A stretch of DNA of 64,000 bases from Kribbella pratensis (GTDB taxonomy: Bacteria; Actinomycetota; Actinomycetes; Propionibacteriales; Kribbellaceae), in assembly GCF_004366075.1 (NCBI RefSeq), contig NZ_SODU01000002.1:1736758-1800757 (forward strand). The letters are read 5' to 3'. Every line of letters begins with the position of its first letter. Within the stretch, counting starts at the first letter, position 1. The notes beneath the pieces are model-generated. The model ran no database searches. It worked only from the letters and a program-made list of their open reading frames with translations, and was not told the DNA's origin. Positions 1 through 11,000 of the stretch are shown in pieces. Both the position numbers and the translations under genes were made by a program.

Positions 1-163
1 CGATCGTCTGCAGCTCAGCCGGCACGGCGCCGTACTGCCACTCGTCGAGGCCTTGCACGAGCACGGAGAAGTTGGGCAGGTCTACGAGCGCACCAACTCC
101 GCTGGTGAACATTAGATGGCTGGGCCGGGCTGACCCGACGCGGCGGTAGTGCTTGCCGTTCAT
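1..163 (-). CDS. drmB: DISARM protein DrmB, N-terminal fragment
   Basis: Partial gene: the first 54 codons are visible before the window edge. Reading from the ATG at 163, the protein starts MNGKHYRRVGSARPSHL and continues with GVGALVDLPNFSV, then LVQGLDEW. This matches the conserved opening of DrmB (R-x-G-x-x-RPS, GVGA-VDLPN, GLD-W), the DUF1998 protein that forms a complex with the DrmA helicase in DISARM phage defence. The start codon overlaps the drmA stop codon in an ATGA, so translation is coupled. The catalytically uninformative N-terminus is all that is seen; the DUF1998 region and the expected drmC lie outside. The identity rests on motif recall plus the gene order drmD-drmMI-drmA-drmB, which is the class 1 order. 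Confidence 0.8.
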   Translation of the reverse strand, partial: MNGKHYRRVGSARPSHLMFTSGVGALVDLPNFSVLVQGLDEWQYGAVPAELQTI

Positions 164-3100
164 TCGTTCTCCCCGTCCTCGTCAGCTCCTGCGACGCCAT
201 CGGAGTCCTGGGCCCGGAACGACCATGCCGGTGCGTTGAACAGAGGCGCGAACAGCTGGTCGCCTCCCGGCACGAGCAGATTGACGTCCGGTTCGGTTTC
301 GCGCATCGAAAGCCCGACGGTGAGCACATCCCACTTGTTGCTGCCAGCACGTTCCAGAAGTGGTTGCAGCTGCTCCTTGTCTCGTCGGGACGCCTCGTAC
401 GCCAGTCGAGCCGGGCGTGACTTCTTGTCCTGCCAGCGATCGACGATCGCGCGGACCTTCTCCTCGAAGTGCCGTCGTCCGCGCGGGCCATCGACATGCT
501 CCGCGCGCCGTGCGAGACGCTCGACGATCTCCTGCACCAGCGGTGCATCCAGCGGTACGTCGTGTGCGTCGACGTCTCGGGAGTACGCCGTACTCGCGTG
601 GCGGACCGCTGTGACGAAGGTGGCGGCCGCTCCGCGGTCGAGTGAGCGCCGGGTGTACGGCGTGACTGAGAGCGCCTCCACCTGCTGGTAGAACGTCGCG
701 TGATAGTGAGCGAAGTCCTCGAAATGGGCGAGGTCCCGCGGGCGTGCCCAGTTGTAGAGCGTGACGACCAGACCTGGCCGCTTCGCATCACGGCCGACGC
801 GCGACGTCGCCTGGATGTATTCGGCCGTGTTCTTCGGTTGACCGTTGACCATCATCAGACCGAAGCGGGATACGTCGACGCCGACCTGCAGCATCGACGT
901 TGCCAGCACGACGTCGACCGGATCTCTGCCGCTGCGCCGGCGCTCGCTCGAGCGGTTCGCGAGTTCGTGGGGCTCACGCCGGGCGCGGCTGCTGCCGCTC
1001 AGCGCTTCGCGAAAGTCGTCCGCGATCGCGCGCCGCCGGGCGCTGGTGTCGAGTTCGTCGTCGAACCCGAACTCGAGCCGGGCCAGGACATCGCTGATGT
1101 CCCCTGAGGAGATCCGGGAGGTGAGCTCCTGGGTGGCGAGCATGCCGGTCCGGGTGATGATCCGGTTCGAGATCCCGCGCAGTCGGCGGCCGTCTCGGCG
1201 TACACGGGTCGTGACGTCGTCATCGACGTACCGCCGCATTCCGGCCAGCTCCCGGACTGCGTTGAAGTAGCCGACCAGAGTCATGTACGGATCGGCCGCG
1301 GCGCCGTGCCGGTCGAAGACGGTCTGACCGGCGAGCAGCAGAATCTCCGCCAGACGGATCTCCGCCGCCTTCATGCGGACGCCGTGCGCACAGATGCCGA
1401 GGTAGCGACGTCCGGGCTGGTCGGGCGTGATCTCGACCTGCTGGGAGAAGAACGTGTCGCGGACGTCCGAGACTTGCGGCGGGAACACCGCGAGTTCGCG
1501 TGCGAACAGGCCGAGCACCTGGGCCCGCGCTCGCTTTGTCGTGGCTGTCGAGGCAACGATCTTTGGTCCGACCTGATGATCGTCTACCGACCACGTGCAG
1601 AGCTGATCCACGGCGGCCTCGAACAAGCCGACCGTGGTTCCGAGCGCGCCAGAGATGAGGTGCAGCTCGTCCTGGATGATCAGGTCCGGAGGCCGGAGTG
1701 TTCGGACCGGGTGGCTGACGACCGCGTCGAGACCGCCTTTGCTCTTGTTGTGTCGGCTCCCGCACTTGACCCGCGGATCGAGGTCGGGGTGTCGGTATCC
1801 GTGCCGCGGGCACATCTCGGTGACGTGACCGAACAGGTGGCCGGCGAAGCCCCGCCAGGGGAGCTGCGCGAGCTTGTCGACGGTGGCTATAACGAGGCTC
1901 GGCGCGTAACGGTAAATCTCTTCGTCGACGGTGATGATGGGCAGACCGTCAGGCGTACGACGACGCGAGAACGGGCACGCGTCAACGCCCTCATCGTTCG
2001 GGCAGTGGAGCAACACCCGTCGCTGCTCGTCGTTGAACTCGAGGTCCCGCTCGGTGCGCAACGGCGTACCGCACCAGGGACAAGCGAGCACCTGGAGAAC
2101 GTTGGTATGGCGCCCATCGCCGGAGGCGCGCGCCTCGGAGATCTGCATCGCCGCGTCGTCGTACCAGTTCGGGGAAACTCCCGATCCGACCCACAAGCCA
2201 ATCCTGAACGGCTCGGTCCCCCAACGGCTCTCGTCCGCCTGGCGGAGCACCTCGGCCGCGCAGATCAGCGCGGACGCGCGCTGGAACTGCTGGGCGGTGA
2301 GGAGACGCAGCGTGTAGCGCATCAGCACGGCGGTGCCGGCGAGGCCGTCGCGTGCGTCGTGCCCGGTGCCCACGATCCGCTGAAGGCGGCGGATGCCGAG
2401 CGTGTACGCCGTGAGACCGAGGTAAGCCTCGGTCTTGCCACCCCCGGTCGGGAAGAATAGGAGGTCGACGATCGCGTCCGGCGTGGCCGCACGCTCGTGA
2501 TGTGTCGGATCCGTCAGTGACGGCAGGTTCAGCAACACGAACGCGAGCTGGAACGGACGCCACGACGCGGCCTTCGCGCCGTCGGCCTCGACCTTTGCCG
2601 CGGCCTCGCGATAGTCGAGTCCTTCGTCCTGGCGGATCCGGGCGATCGATGTGTGGCGGCGCTGCAGGGCCATTGTCTCGTTGGCAAAGTGGAACGCGTC
2701 CAGCGCCTCCGCGTGGCGGTCGGCCGTCGGGTCCGCGAGAAGCCTTACACCGGCCTCGATCCGGTCCGCCGCCTTTCGTGCCTCGATGACAGCCACACGG
2801 GCAGACGGCTGCAGCCTGGTCGGCAGGCTGTCGATTTCGCGTTCCCGCGTCTCGATCCAGTCGCGGTACTTCGCAACGAGCGGCTGTAGCCCTGTGGCGA
2901 GTGTCTCCGGTGTCGCCTTTGCGAGTACGTCCATAGAGAGCTCGACGTCGGCGAGCGGAGATTCGCTGCCAGTCGGCGCGACCGTCGCCGGCACCTCGTA
3001 CGAGGGCAGCCAGTTGGTCTGGAGCTGGTACGCCGAGCCGTCGCCATCACGAACGAGAGCATCGACCGCGACGTTGCGGCCGCTTGCGTAGCTGTGCTGG

Positions 3101-3924
3101 TGGCGGTAGAGCAGTTGAAGGTGAACGTCCTCCGGGTCGTCCACTGACGAACCGGTTGCCTCAACTGGCAGGAAGACTGCTTTGGTGTCTGCGGCCGTCA
3201 CCGTCAGTTTGGTTTGGAAGAGCCAGGCGGGGTCTTTGTCGCCGCTGAGTGGCTCAACCTGAGCGTTGATCAACGCGAGCTCGACCACCAGTCGCCCATC
3301 GCGCGGCCTTACAGTTGCAGCGAGCTGTACACCAGGCTCGTGCTCGGTGGTTGCCGTGAGAGGCAGCCGCTCCTGCTTCGCGCCACCATCGACTCGGATC
3401 TGACGCTCGCCGGCGAACGGTTCGCGTTCCCAGGCCCTGGTGATCTTGCCCTTCTCGTCCGTCGCCTGTCGCCGCTCGTACCGCGCCCACTCGTACTGGA
3501 CTGTGAGTACGTCGACATCTTCTGGCACCGCGAACGCCATCCCCATGGATGACGCCCAGATCCGTCCGAGGCTCTGCGGCGTCAAGATCTCCGGCAGCTC
3601 GGGGTCACTCGCATCGGCCTCGATCCCGATCTGCGTGTCCGGGACGTCACTCGCATCGGCGACCACCGACTTGGCGTCGTGCCGAGGCCCCAGCATGCCG
3701 ATCAGGTACCGCTCGCGCGGCCGTTCGCCTGACGGCAACCGCTCATCCTCGTCACCCCACGGACCGAGCAGATCCCGCCGCAGAAGCTCTTCGATCTCGT
3801 CCCGAATCTCGTACGACGTCCCGCCGTCAAACTCCTGCACTGTGTCAAGCGAATCCGCAGTGCTCTGCGCCGTCTCACCTCGCCTCGCAGCGCGTTCAGC
3901 CGCCGGTCCTTGCGCCTCCGTCAT
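160..3924 (-). CDS. drmA: DISARM helicase DrmA
   Basis: A 1254-residue superfamily 2 helicase. In DISARM, DrmA with DrmB binds and translocates on phage DNA; it acts in the cytoplasm. Visible motifs in order: Walker A FFPTGGGKTEAY near residue 493, a DELH motif II (QDELHLISG) near 751, and a motif VI region TSRVGRD near 1041 followed by PGLVVTLYNWARPRD, which is characteristic of DrmA. A cluster of Cys residues (ACPWCGTPL, HCPNDEGVDACPF) between motifs I and II looks like a zinc-binding insertion. The first ~110 residues are a disordered, charged leader. The ATG overlaps the drmMI stop codon, and its own stop overlaps the drmB start. The length fits DrmA (about 1100-1300 aa). The main alternative would be a stand-alone helicase, made unlikely by the gene order. 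Confidence 0.87.
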   Translation of the reverse strand: MTEAQGPAAERAARRGETAQSTADSLDTVQEFDGGTSYEIRDEIEELLRRDLLGPWGDEDERLPSGERPRERYLIGMLGPRHDAKSVVADASDVPDTQIGIEADASDPELPEILTPQSLGRIWASSMGMAFAVPEDVDVLTVQYEWARYERRQATDEKGKITRAWEREPFAGERQIRVDGGAKQERLPLTATTEHEPGVQLAATVRPRDGRLVVELALINAQVEPLSGDKDPAWLFQTKLTVTAADTKAVFLPVEATGSSVDDPEDVHLQLLYRHQHSYASGRNVAVDALVRDGDGSAYQLQTNWLPSYEVPATVAPTGSESPLADVELSMDVLAKATPETLATGLQPLVAKYRDWIETREREIDSLPTRLQPSARVAVIEARKAADRIEAGVRLLADPTADRHAEALDAFHFANETMALQRRHTSIARIRQDEGLDYREAAAKVEADGAKAASWRPFQLAFVLLNLPSLTDPTHHERAATPDAIVDLLFFPTGGGKTEAYLGLTAYTLGIRRLQRIVGTGHDARDGLAGTAVLMRYTLRLLTAQQFQRASALICAAEVLRQADESRWGTEPFRIGLWVGSGVSPNWYDDAAMQISEARASGDGRHTNVLQVLACPWCGTPLRTERDLEFNDEQRRVLLHCPNDEGVDACPFSRRRTPDGLPIITVDEEIYRYAPSLVIATVDKLAQLPWRGFAGHLFGHVTEMCPRHGYRHPDLDPRVKCGSRHNKSKGGLDAVVSHPVRTLRPPDLIIQDELHLISGALGTTVGLFEAAVDQLCTWSVDDHQVGPKIVASTATTKRARAQVLGLFARELAVFPPQVSDVRDTFFSQQVEITPDQPGRRYLGICAHGVRMKAAEIRLAEILLLAGQTVFDRHGAAADPYMTLVGYFNAVRELAGMRRYVDDDVTTRVRRDGRRLRGISNRIITRTGMLATQELTSRISSGDISDVLARLEFGFDDELDTSARRRAIADDFREALSGSSRARREPHELANRSSERRRSGRDPVDVVLATSMLQVGVDVSRFGLMMVNGQPKNTAEYIQATSRVGRDAKRPGLVVTLYNWARPRDLAHFEDFAHYHATFYQQVEALSVTPYTRRSLDRGAAATFVTAVRHASTAYSRDVDAHDVPLDAPLVQEIVERLARRAEHVDGPRGRRHFEEKVRAIVDRWQDKKSRPARLAYEASRRDKEQLQPLLERAGSNKWDVLTVGLSMRETEPDVNLLVPGGDQLFAPLFNAPAWSFRAQDSDGVAGADEDGENE

Positions 3925-6900
3925 TGCCTGCCCCCGTCCTCGGTGGCTGAACCTGGCTCATCGCTTGCTGACAGATCAAACAGCCCGTCCTGCAGCGAAT
4001 CGACCGCGGGCTTCGCGGCGCGGGCCTTCTTCGGCTTCTTCTTATCGTGCAGTCCCGCGGCCACTTCTTCGGCGTACCGCGCGTGATTCAACTCCAGCAA
4101 TCGATCAAGAATCTCCTGCCGCACGGCGGGCCCGATCGTGTATCGCACATAAGCCCCCGCCTGATGGAACCCGTGATCCAACCCCTGCTCGAGTAAGTCA
4201 TCCCACCCATACGCCCGAACCGTAGCCTCATCAATCTCCCGATGAATCCGCCGCAACTCATCAATCTCGGGATCGCGCACATTCTCGTCAAAAACCAGGT
4301 TGTACAGGTTGGTAAGGCCGAGTTCTCGCGCCAACATCACCTCACGTCGATACACGTCAAGCCTGTCCCCAAGTGTCCGCATCTCGTCAGTAAACTCCGG
4401 CAGCGCGAGCGTCTCGAATACGTCCGACGGTGCGTAATTGACCCGGGTTTCCAAGGTAGAGGTCTTGCTGAGAGTCCACCAGAGGTGGTTCGAGCTCGAC
4501 AATAAGGCGAGCATCGCCAGATCGTCGGTTGCGAAGACTGCCAGCCTGTGAGCGAACACTTGTCCGGTCGGCACCATGGCCGGCATCACTGCTTTACTCA
4601 CGAGTGTGAGGGCAACGACTCGCTCGAGCCCGCCAATGGCCGCGTACAGGCTTGGCTTGTAGTCGCCATAGCGCCACCAGCGTACGCGGTGGGCTTCTCG
4701 TCGAACCTTTGCCCGCTCTGGTTTCACTAGGCGTTGAAGTCGTTCGTAACACAAAGGATATGCCTTGGCTCGCGATTCTGGCCAGTCGCGAAAGTTGATA
4801 ATTTTCCGACGTGCCGAGCAGTCCGGGGTTGTATTCAGGTCCTCCCCGTTGAGGTATGGAAACAAAACCTCGGAATTGCGCCGATCTGCACTTATTAGAT
4901 CACCTGCCTCTGCGGGCGTAAGTATAAACCCGAGGCCGACGACAATGGATCCTTGGAACGCAATGCCTTGACTGCCTCGCAGTCGCATGGGATTGCCAAT
5001 GGCGCGCGAACTTGGATCGAGGGAGGGTGTAATACCCTCTACCGGCGCGCCGTCAGAACGTCTCGCCAACCCCTCCGGCAATTGTGTCAAGGTCGTCCAA
5101 ACAGCGCAATATTCCAAGGCGGCAGACATTGACGGCCATCTCTCGCTCTTGATGGACTGTCGAATTGTTGCTCCCCCGGCGACGATCCTGTCGAGTCCAA
5201 CCTCGCGTGTGTCACCCTGCGCGAAGGTGTTCGTTGCGATCAGTCCAGTCTGCCCGTGAGGGTTGAGCAAGCGGTGTGCACGCAGCGCGAAGTAGGCGAC
5301 CAGGTCCGCATTGCCCTTTGCGCTGGAAGCAACTGCTGTGACCATGAACTCGCGATACGCCGACCCGAGCAAACCGCTTATCTTCTTGCCTCCCAGGAAC
5401 GGGGGATTACCGATGATGGCGTCGAAGCCGCCCGTCTCGAAGACTTCGGGGAACTCAAGTGGCCAATGGAGCGGGCAGCGATCAAAGCTGCCGTCGACTT
5501 GCTCGGTCGCTAGCCAGCGCCGGCGTTGTTCGCGGGCTTCCACCTTCACGACGCGAGACGACACATTGGTGGTGAGTTTGGATGACGCAACCGAGGCGGT
5601 GTTTAGGCCGGTCTCGCCGCGTCTGGCATTGGCGAGGGATGCGCCGACGAGGAGGTCAGCGAACAGGCGCAGCTGGCCGGTGCGGGCCTTGATGTCTTGG
5701 AGGATTTTGCGTTTAGCGTTCAGGGCCGCGAGTGGGTCAGAGCCGGTATCGATCTCGGTCAGTTTGCGGCGTCCGTCGGCTGCCTCTCCGATGAGTGACC
5801 GGACGCCGGAGGTCCAATCCAGCACTGCTCCCTCGTGGAGTTTGCGTCCGGCCGCCGGATCGAGATGCATGTATTCGAGTTGCTCCAGCGACGTGATTCC
5901 GAGAAGCGAGTCCCCGTCAACCAAGCGGTCGTCGAGGAAGGTAAAGGGGCGTTCTGGGTCCATCGACACCAGCCAGAGCGAGAGCTTCGCCATCTCGACG
6001 GCCATCGGGTTGATGTCGACGCCGTACAGGCAATGCTCGATGATCTGGCGGCGTGCCGCGATGACCAGTGGATCCTCGTCGGCGTCGGCGCCACCGTCGG
6101 TGCCGCGCGCAACATATTCGACCGCGCGGGGATCACCCTCGCGTGACCATGCTCCGATCAGGTGCGCACCGAGGTAGCGGGCAGCGGCGACGAGGAACGC
6201 CGCTGAACCCATCGCGATATCGGCGACCTTGAGTGAGAGGATCTCGGCGCTGGACTTCGGCACCCACTGCTTGGTGTCCGCGGTGTCCAGTGGGCCTGGC
6301 GAGTAGACCAGTGGCTCCAACGCGCCTTCGACGACCTGCTCTGCCAGTTCGCGAGGTGTGTAATGCGTTCCGGTGGTCTTCCGCAGCGACGATTCGGTGA
6401 TGTACAGACCACCGGACAAGATGACCACCGGCAGCCCGCGCAGATCGTGCCGGACGACCCCGTAGAACCGCAGCAGTCGCTCGGCCAGCGGATAATCACC
6501 GCTGACAACAGCCAGCAAGCGCTTGCGAGCCTCTTCGCGCTCCACGCCGTCGAGTGGTGCCAGCTTCTTCGTGAGCGCCGCAGTCGAGCCGATCTTGGAC
6601 TCCTTGTAGCGCTCGGCCAGCGCCGCCGCGAGCGAAGGCACATCGGCAGCCGTAGCAGCCAGGGACTCGAGTTCGCGGAGGCGGACCTCTTCCTCGAGAC
6701 CTTCCTTTCCGACTAGACCGACCACGATTTCGTCGGCGTGATAGCCGTTGAACGACAGGAGGCCCTCGTACACATAGCCGATCTGCTCGACGTCCAGCGA
6801 GCGGAAGCTCAGCGCTCGCCGTTCACGCGACTTGCCGGTGCCGATCTCGACGTACTGCACCGAGCGCAGCATGTGCAGGACCGTGCGGTCGTCGATCGTA

Positions 6901-8048
6901 AGTGGCAGCCACGGGTACGCCTTCGGGTCGAACAAGGAGCCGTCGTGCCCATGCATTACCAACCGTGGGTGCTCGAACCCGTGGTACACGGCCGCGAACA
7001 GCGCGAGCAGCCGATGCCATGCACCGTACGTGTTCGCCAGCTCGTCCTCGCTCCCCTCCAGCGCCCGCTCTTCCAACTCGGCGCACAGCCGGCCGGCCGA
7101 GTAGGAGTTCGCGTAGAGGTCGTTGTCGGACGGCAGCAGCTTCCGTTCCTCGGCGAACAGCAGGAAGACGATCCGCATCATCACCGACACCGCGCCGCGA
7201 TAGACGTCGTGCGCGGACACGCCGGTCAGGCCAGGCTCATCGCGTTCGCGTGCCTGCAAGTCGGATCGGCCGATCGCGGCAACGAGCAGCTCGACCGCCT
7301 GCCGGACCTGCACGCCGAGCCGCTCGGTAATCTCCTCACCTGCGGCCTCACTGTTATGAAACAGGGCGGCCAACGTCTCGTCGTCCGGTACGCCAAAGAA
7401 CCGCTGCCGACGAAGCAGCGAGTAGAACGCCCGGAGAACGACCCGCTCCGCGGACTCCGGCCATGCGACAGCGTCGAACACCGCCGTCCCGGTCGCTTTA
7501 CCCTTCGGCGCGTAGACGAGCGCCCACCACCGGCCGTCCGTGACCAGACCGAGCTCCACACCGTGCCGCCTGCACAGCAAGGCGAGCCGGTCGACCGGAG
7601 TCGCCGCCCATTCGGACCCAGGGATCCGGGCAGTCGGGTGTTGTCCGGACTCCACGACCATGCCCAGCAGCCGGGCGTTGTCCGGCTTGGGCTCCTCGCC
7701 GGGGTTCGGCAGTACGAACGACGGCACCACCTGACTGTCGTGCTCACCGACCTCGACCGCGAACTCGTCAAGGCCATCGCTTTGCAGATCGTCACGCCAC
7801 TCGAGGAGGTCGCGGAGGACATAGTCGATCCACGCCGACTGTCCGGTGGCGACATCGTCCTGCCAAGCTGCATGCTCGACACGGAGACGATCGCGCTGCT
7901 TGGCGTCGATCGCGTCAAGGCTCGGCCACGCGCGGCGCAGTACCGGAATGCTAAGGAACGGACCGGAGGTCTCAACCAGCGCGAGCCAGTCCCGGTGCTC
8001 CTGTGCGCTGTCCGGCGCGTGACCACGACGACCGCGTGCCGGGCTCAT
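3921..8048 (-). CDS. drmMI: DISARM adenine methyltransferase DrmMI (Eco57I/PglX type)
   Basis: A 1375-residue N6-adenine DNA methyltransferase, the class 1 DISARM modification enzyme that marks self DNA. I take the ATG at 8048 (MSPARGRRGHA) because it overlaps the drmD stop codon in an ATGA; an upstream in-frame start at 8186 would overlap drmD by about 140 bases. The AdoMet motif reads VADIAMGSAAFLVAA near residue 611, and catalytic motif IV reads GNPPF near residue 880. An N-terminal region (about 1-560) of the kind seen in long Eco57I/PglX proteins precedes them. The part after NPPF (about residues 830-1200; 4,440-5,560) is clearly richer in A+T than both flanks: 52% and 57% G+C in two counted 60-base lines, against 73% in a line further upstream in the gene. 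That region should contain target recognition. Confidence 0.87.
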   Translation of the reverse strand: MSPARGRRGHAPDSAQEHRDWLALVETSGPFLSIPVLRRAWPSLDAIDAKQRDRLRVEHAAWQDDVATGQSAWIDYVLRDLLEWRDDLQSDGLDEFAVEVGEHDSQVVPSFVLPNPGEEPKPDNARLLGMVVESGQHPTARIPGSEWAATPVDRLALLCRRHGVELGLVTDGRWWALVYAPKGKATGTAVFDAVAWPESAERVVLRAFYSLLRRQRFFGVPDDETLAALFHNSEAAGEEITERLGVQVRQAVELLVAAIGRSDLQARERDEPGLTGVSAHDVYRGAVSVMMRIVFLLFAEERKLLPSDNDLYANSYSAGRLCAELEERALEGSEDELANTYGAWHRLLALFAAVYHGFEHPRLVMHGHDGSLFDPKAYPWLPLTIDDRTVLHMLRSVQYVEIGTGKSRERRALSFRSLDVEQIGYVYEGLLSFNGYHADEIVVGLVGKEGLEEEVRLRELESLAATAADVPSLAAALAERYKESKIGSTAALTKKLAPLDGVEREEARKRLLAVVSGDYPLAERLLRFYGVVRHDLRGLPVVILSGGLYITESSLRKTTGTHYTPRELAEQVVEGALEPLVYSPGPLDTADTKQWVPKSSAEILSLKVADIAMGSAAFLVAAARYLGAHLIGAWSREGDPRAVEYVARGTDGGADADEDPLVIAARRQIIEHCLYGVDINPMAVEMAKLSLWLVSMDPERPFTFLDDRLVDGDSLLGITSLEQLEYMHLDPAAGRKLHEGAVLDWTSGVRSLIGEAADGRRKLTEIDTGSDPLAALNAKRKILQDIKARTGQLRLFADLLVGASLANARRGETGLNTASVASSKLTTNVSSRVVKVEAREQRRRWLATEQVDGSFDRCPLHWPLEFPEVFETGGFDAIIGNPPFLGGKKISGLLGSAYREFMVTAVASSAKGNADLVAYFALRAHRLLNPHGQTGLIATNTFAQGDTREVGLDRIVAGGATIRQSIKSERWPSMSAALEYCAVWTTLTQLPEGLARRSDGAPVEGITPSLDPSSRAIGNPMRLRGSQGIAFQGSIVVGLGFILTPAEAGDLISADRRNSEVLFPYLNGEDLNTTPDCSARRKIINFRDWPESRAKAYPLCYERLQRLVKPERAKVRREAHRVRWWRYGDYKPSLYAAIGGLERVVALTLVSKAVMPAMVPTGQVFAHRLAVFATDDLAMLALLSSSNHLWWTLSKTSTLETRVNYAPSDVFETLALPEFTDEMRTLGDRLDVYRREVMLARELGLTNLYNLVFDENVRDPEIDELRRIHREIDEATVRAYGWDDLLEQGLDHGFHQAGAYVRYTIGPAVRQEILDRLLELNHARYAEEVAAGLHDKKKPKKARAAKPAVDSLQDGLFDLSASDEPGSATEDGGRQ

Positions 8049-11000
8049 CGGATTGCCTCCTGCCGCGGTACGACGAACACGACGGCCACCGGGAACTGGT
8101 GCCACTGTGTGTCGCGGTATCGATCCGCGACCAAGGCGAGCTCGCGCTCGCGGGTCTCGTTGATGCCGGCGAGCTTCGTCTCCCACGAGGCGCGGTCACG
8201 CCGATACTGCGCCAGCTCCTCGGGGCTCTTCAGATCCATCGCGGTGATCAGCATGCCGTCGTCGTCCTCCTCAGCGAGCTTGTCGCGCAATGTCGCGGCG
8301 AACTGATCCAAGCTCGCGGTGATCCGGGCTTCCTCGGCCTCCTGACGCTGCGCAAGCTGGCGATCCAGCGACTCCTGCCGTGTGCGCGCCCGCCAGTCGA
8401 TCGCCGCCAGCAGACCGTCGCTGACACTTGGCCAGCGTTCGGCGATCCGAGCCTGCACGACGTCAGATGCTTCGACACCTTCCGACAAAGCGCGGTCCAG
8501 CAGACCGCCCAGTGTGGTGAGGTTCTCGAGTCGGCGGAACCGCCCGGCCTGAGGGATCCACCCACCGGCGTACAGGACTTCCTCATGCAGCCGGACACCG
8601 TCCGCGCCGACAAGGACGAACCTCGAGTAGGCGCCGACCAACACGTCCTCGAGCGCCGGATCGTCGCTGACCACAGCCGTCACACGGTGCAGACCGACTT
8701 CCGGGCTGGAGACTGCGGCCCGGAGCAGCCTTGTCGACATGGCGACCAGCGGGTGGTTGAGGTGTGCCAGTACAACGTCGTCGCGTCCGCGGGCCACTTC
8801 GCCGTCGAAGGTGATCGGGAGCTGCCGCGGCTCTTCGCCGGGGCGGTCGAGCTTCTCGGTAAGGCCGGTCGTTGCCCGCTGCCACGATCCTGTCAGTGGC
8901 GGCACGTCGTACATGCCCTCGGCGAGCGCCTTTTCGTCGAGGTGCCACTTCAGCGGCTGCTGCCGTGCCAGGCCGAGCGCGGTGTCGACGACCCGCTTGA
9001 CGCTGTTCGCCGTGATGTTGAGCGCCTGCGTGGTCTGGTCGATGTTGTCCCGCAGACGACGTACCTGCTCGCGAACACCGGAGGTCGCTTCCGCCGGCAG
9101 GTCACGTTCGGTCGGCTTGTGAACCTTCTCGACGTCGACATCGACCCGCTGTCCAAGCATCCGCCGCTGCACCGCGTCGGCGAGCACGCTGTTGACTGCG
9201 CCGAGGTCTTCTTCCATGCGGGCTACCTTGTTCGCCACTCGGGACAGAAATTCCAGGTCCGCTTCGTAAGAATCGACGGCACGATCCCAGCCGGTACCGA
9301 CGAAGTGCCGGATGTCGGGTGCCTCGGTCTGGCCGTACCGGTCGACACGACCGATCCGCTGCTCGAGCTTGTTCGGGTTGAAGGGGATGTCGTAGTTCAC
9401 GAGCCGGTGGCAGTGGTTCTGCAGGTCGATGCCCTCGCTGGCGGCATCGGTCGCGAGCAGGATGCGCACCGGGTGCTCACTCGGGTCCCGCTGGAACGCA
9501 AGGCGGAGGCGCTCACGATCTTCGGTGCGCAGACCGCCGTGCAGGAGCTCGAGCCGGTCACCGCCGAGCCCCTCCTGGCGGAGGATGTCTGCCAGCCAAC
9601 GCTGGGTGTCGCGGTACTCCGTGAACACGACGACGCGCTCGTTCGTCCAGTTCTCGCCGTCCGGACGACAGACCGCCCTGAGGTATTTGACGAGCTCGCG
9701 GGCCTTCGCGTCCGGGCGGGCCTCCTGAGCCAGCGCCCAGGACTCGATCCGCCTCAGCAGGCTCGTTTCGTTGTTGTCCGCTGTGGGCTGTAGCGACTGG
9801 GAACGACCGATCGCGTCGTCTTCGGCGTAGGCGAGTTCCTCGTCGTCGTACGTCGCGGTGACCTCGAAGAACTCGTCCAGCCACTCCGGCACGTCGTCGT
9901 CTGCGACAACCCTACGGGTGCCACGCTTGGTCTCGAGCGTCTCGATGTAGACGCCGACTGTGTGTGCGAGCGCCGCCGGGCTGGAGAACATCCGCTTCTT
10001 CAACAGCAAAGTGACGAGGTCCGTCGCCTTGCGCCCGCCACGTGTCGCGATCCGCTGCCGCCGTACGCGGGCGAAATCGGACAGCAGCCCATGAATCTCT
10101 CGCTCGCTGTCCGGGTACTCCACCGGAATCGCCGTCGCGAGCCGCTCGACGAATCGTGGCTGCCCGTCGGCATTCACGATGTCGCGCTTGAGCCGTCGCA
10201 CGACGGACTCGCGGATCGCGCGCCGGTCGGGCTCGACACCACGGGCGAAGCGCTGATCGTCAAGGATCTCCAGGAGTGCGGTGAACGACTCTTGGTATCC
10301 GTTGTGCGGCGTGGCCGACAGGAACAACCTGTGCGTGAAGTGCGGGGCGAGCCAACGGATCAGCTTCGTCTGCTGCGAGTCCACGGCGTACCGCTGCTTC
10401 GGCGCGGCGGGGGCGACGTGGTGCGCTTCGTCCAGTACGAGCAGGTCGAAGGTCCGCGGGTACGACGGACCTTCCGCAGGAACCACTTCGCGAAGCAGCC
10501 GTTGCGCCTTCGGGCCCCGCAGCCATGGCAGGCTGACGATCGTCAGTGGGTAGATGTGGAACGGGTTTGCCGCACTGCCATAGGTCCGGCGTACGTCAGC
10601 ACAGCGGTCGGAGTCCACGATGGTGAAGTCGAGGCCGAACTTCTCGGACAGCTCGTCGCGCCACTTCAGCGTCAGGCCGGCCGGGCAGATGATCATCACG
10701 CGCCGGGCACGGTGGCGGAGCATAAGCTCCTGGGCGACCAGACCCGCCTCGATCGTCTTGCCGAGGCCGACATCGTCGGCCAGGAGAAGGTTGACACGTG
10801 GCGCGTCGACCGCCCGGGCGACCGGCTCGAGTTGGTAGTCCTCGATTGCCACGCCGGATCGGAACGGCGCCTGCAGCAGCCGGCTGTCGGCCGATGTCAC
10901 AGCCGACCACCGCACCGCGTCGAGGAACGCCGCCAGCCGCTCGGGCGGGTCCATGCGGCGCGCGGTGATCTCGGGCAGCGATCCGGTGGGCAACACGCGA

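Noticed and set aside
6738..8306. A 522-codon plus-strand open frame over drmMI
   Set aside because: It is a shadow of the methyltransferase; no motif, and codon use is wrong for this genome.
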